This document shows, one piece after another, positions 4,950 to 5,635 of a stretch of 5,635 nucleotides of DNA. The notes beneath the pieces were generated by a model. It made no database searches, had not been told where the DNA came from, and saw only the letters and a program-made list of their open reading frames with translations. The stretch spans positions 1 through 5,635 of the forward strand of contig JADLBB010000192.1 in NCBI GenBank assembly GCA_020848055.1. Reading direction: 5' to 3'. Source of the DNA: Chloroflexota bacterium. GTDB taxonomy: Bacteria > Chloroflexota > Limnocylindria > QHBO01. Position numbers and translations under genes: made by a program. How positions within the stretch are numbered: the first letter of the stretch is position 1; each line of letters opens with the position of its first letter.

Positions 4950-5635
4950 TTACAGCCAATCGCGGCTGCGGAAGAACAGGAACAGGCCGCCGCTGATAGC
5001 CAGCATCAGCGCCAGTGCGAACACATAGCCGAGGTTCCAGGCCAGCTCCGGCATGTGGACGAAGTTCATCCCGTAGATGCCGGCGATCAGCGACGAGCTC
5101 ATCAGGATGATCGACCAACTGGTCAGCACTTTCATGATCTGATTGAGATTGTTGGATGTCAGCGACAGGTGCGAGTCCGTGGCGCTGCCAAGTACCTCGC
5201 GATGGGTGTCGATCGTGTCCAGGACGCGCACGATGTGGTCGTAGACGTCATAGAAGTAGACCTGTGTGCCGCTCGGCAAGATCGGCCGGTCGCGCCGCAA
5301 CAGTGAGTTCATGACCTCGCGCTCGGGTGCGACGACACGTCGGAGTTGCAGGAGGGTCCGGCGCAGCCGGGACAGATCGCGCAGCGTCGACTGGTCGGGC
5401 TGGACGAAGATCGCCTCCTGCACATCGTCGACGCGCTCGCTCAGCGTGTCCAGCACCGGAAAGTAGGTGTCGACGATGCTGTCGAGCAGGGCGTACAGCA
5501 GCGCCCCAACATCGTGGCCCAGCTCGCCGGCGTTGTGTTCCCAGCGCCGCACGGCCTCATCGATCTGGGGCACGGCCCGCTGGTGAACGGTGATGATGTA
5601 CCGCTCGCCGACGAACAGGTCGATCTCGTCGAGCG
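4950..5635 (-). CDS. corA: CorA-family divalent-cation (Mg2+/Co2+) channel, 3' part only
   Basis: Inner-membrane pentameric channel of the CorA/MIT superfamily, which lets Mg2+ and often Co2+ or Ni2+ into the cell. The frame is open to the right edge, so the start is outside; 227 residues are visible. The first visible residues (LDEIDLFVGERYIITVH) match the end of the cytoplasmic alpha/beta domain. A long helical stalk follows, then the first membrane helix (about visible residues 169-187) ending in the signature GMN (188-190; bases 5064-5072). The loop FVHMPELAW (191-199) is the typical periplasmic entrance, and the second membrane helix spans about 201-221, ending FRSRDWL. The GMN is intact, so the channel looks functional. 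A GTG at 5573 that could be taken as a start is internal. The stop is TAA at 4950-4952. Confidence 0.95.
   Translation of the reverse strand, partial: LDEIDLFVGERYIITVHQRAVPQIDEAVRRWEHNAGELGHDVGALLYALLDSIVDTYFPVLDTLSERVDDVQEAIFVQPDQSTLRDLSRLRRTLLQLRRVVAPEREVMNSLLRRDRPILPSGTQVYFYDVYDHIVRVLDTIDTHREVLGSATDSHLSLTSNNLNQIMKVLTSWSIILMSSSLIAGIYGMNFVHMPELAWNLGYVFALALMLAISGGLFLFFRSRDWL

Noticed and set aside
4602..5118. Minus-strand open frames across the corA to DinB gap
   Set aside because: They overlap corA and the DinB-family gene in the wrong frame, lack ribosome binding sites and show only low-complexity Arg/Pro-rich translation.

Overview
This 5.6 kb window is GC-rich, densely coding bacterial DNA. 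Start codons are mixed (ATG, GTG), and most genes sit 4-8 bases behind a clear GGAGG-type ribosome binding site. The gene mix suggests a high-GC, free-living chromosome: a PduO-type cobalamin adenosyltransferase, a crotonase, a DsrE-family protein, a DinB-family protein and CorA. Chloroflexota (Thermomicrobia-like) or a similar deep-branching or actinobacterial-like lineage would fit, but this is a guess from general style; there is no rRNA or other marker gene. I see no mobile element, CRISPR array or tRNA.

Left block (1-1859). The end of an unrecognised helical protein on + (to 299) converges on a two-gene minus-strand unit. That unit runs from an unrecognised 269-residue protein (1859-1050) into an Asp/Glu racemase-superfamily protein (1022-324), with 27 bases between them. 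The racemase keeps the first family cysteine but has Gln where the second catalytic Cys usually lies. A perfect 10-bp inverted repeat at the convergent junction (304-342) may end transcription from both sides.

Middle (1860-2322). A 199-base divergent gap holds a near-perfect dyad. It is followed by a small + strand protein with two membrane helices (2059-2322), which converges on the next operon with only 9 bases between stop codons.

Right block (2332-4689, minus strand). Four closely spaced genes look like one operon, in transcription order: DinB-family protein, DsrE-family protein with a CxxC motif, a crotonase lacking both canonical catalytic glutamates, and PduO-type ATP:cob(I)alamin adenosyltransferase. 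The last makes adenosylcobalamin, the cofactor of acyl-CoA mutases, so a link to acyl-CoA metabolism with the crotonase is plausible. The DinB and DsrE proteins could add thiol or sulfur handling. The joint role is inference.

Far right (4690-5635). A 260-base gap contains a nested inverted-repeat structure of about 97 bases that no gene explains. It lies downstream of a CorA-type divalent-cation channel gene (minus strand) whose 5' part is outside the window.

No clearly new multi-gene system is evident. The best leads are the active-site changes in two enzymes, the unusual four-gene operon and the structured intergenic element.
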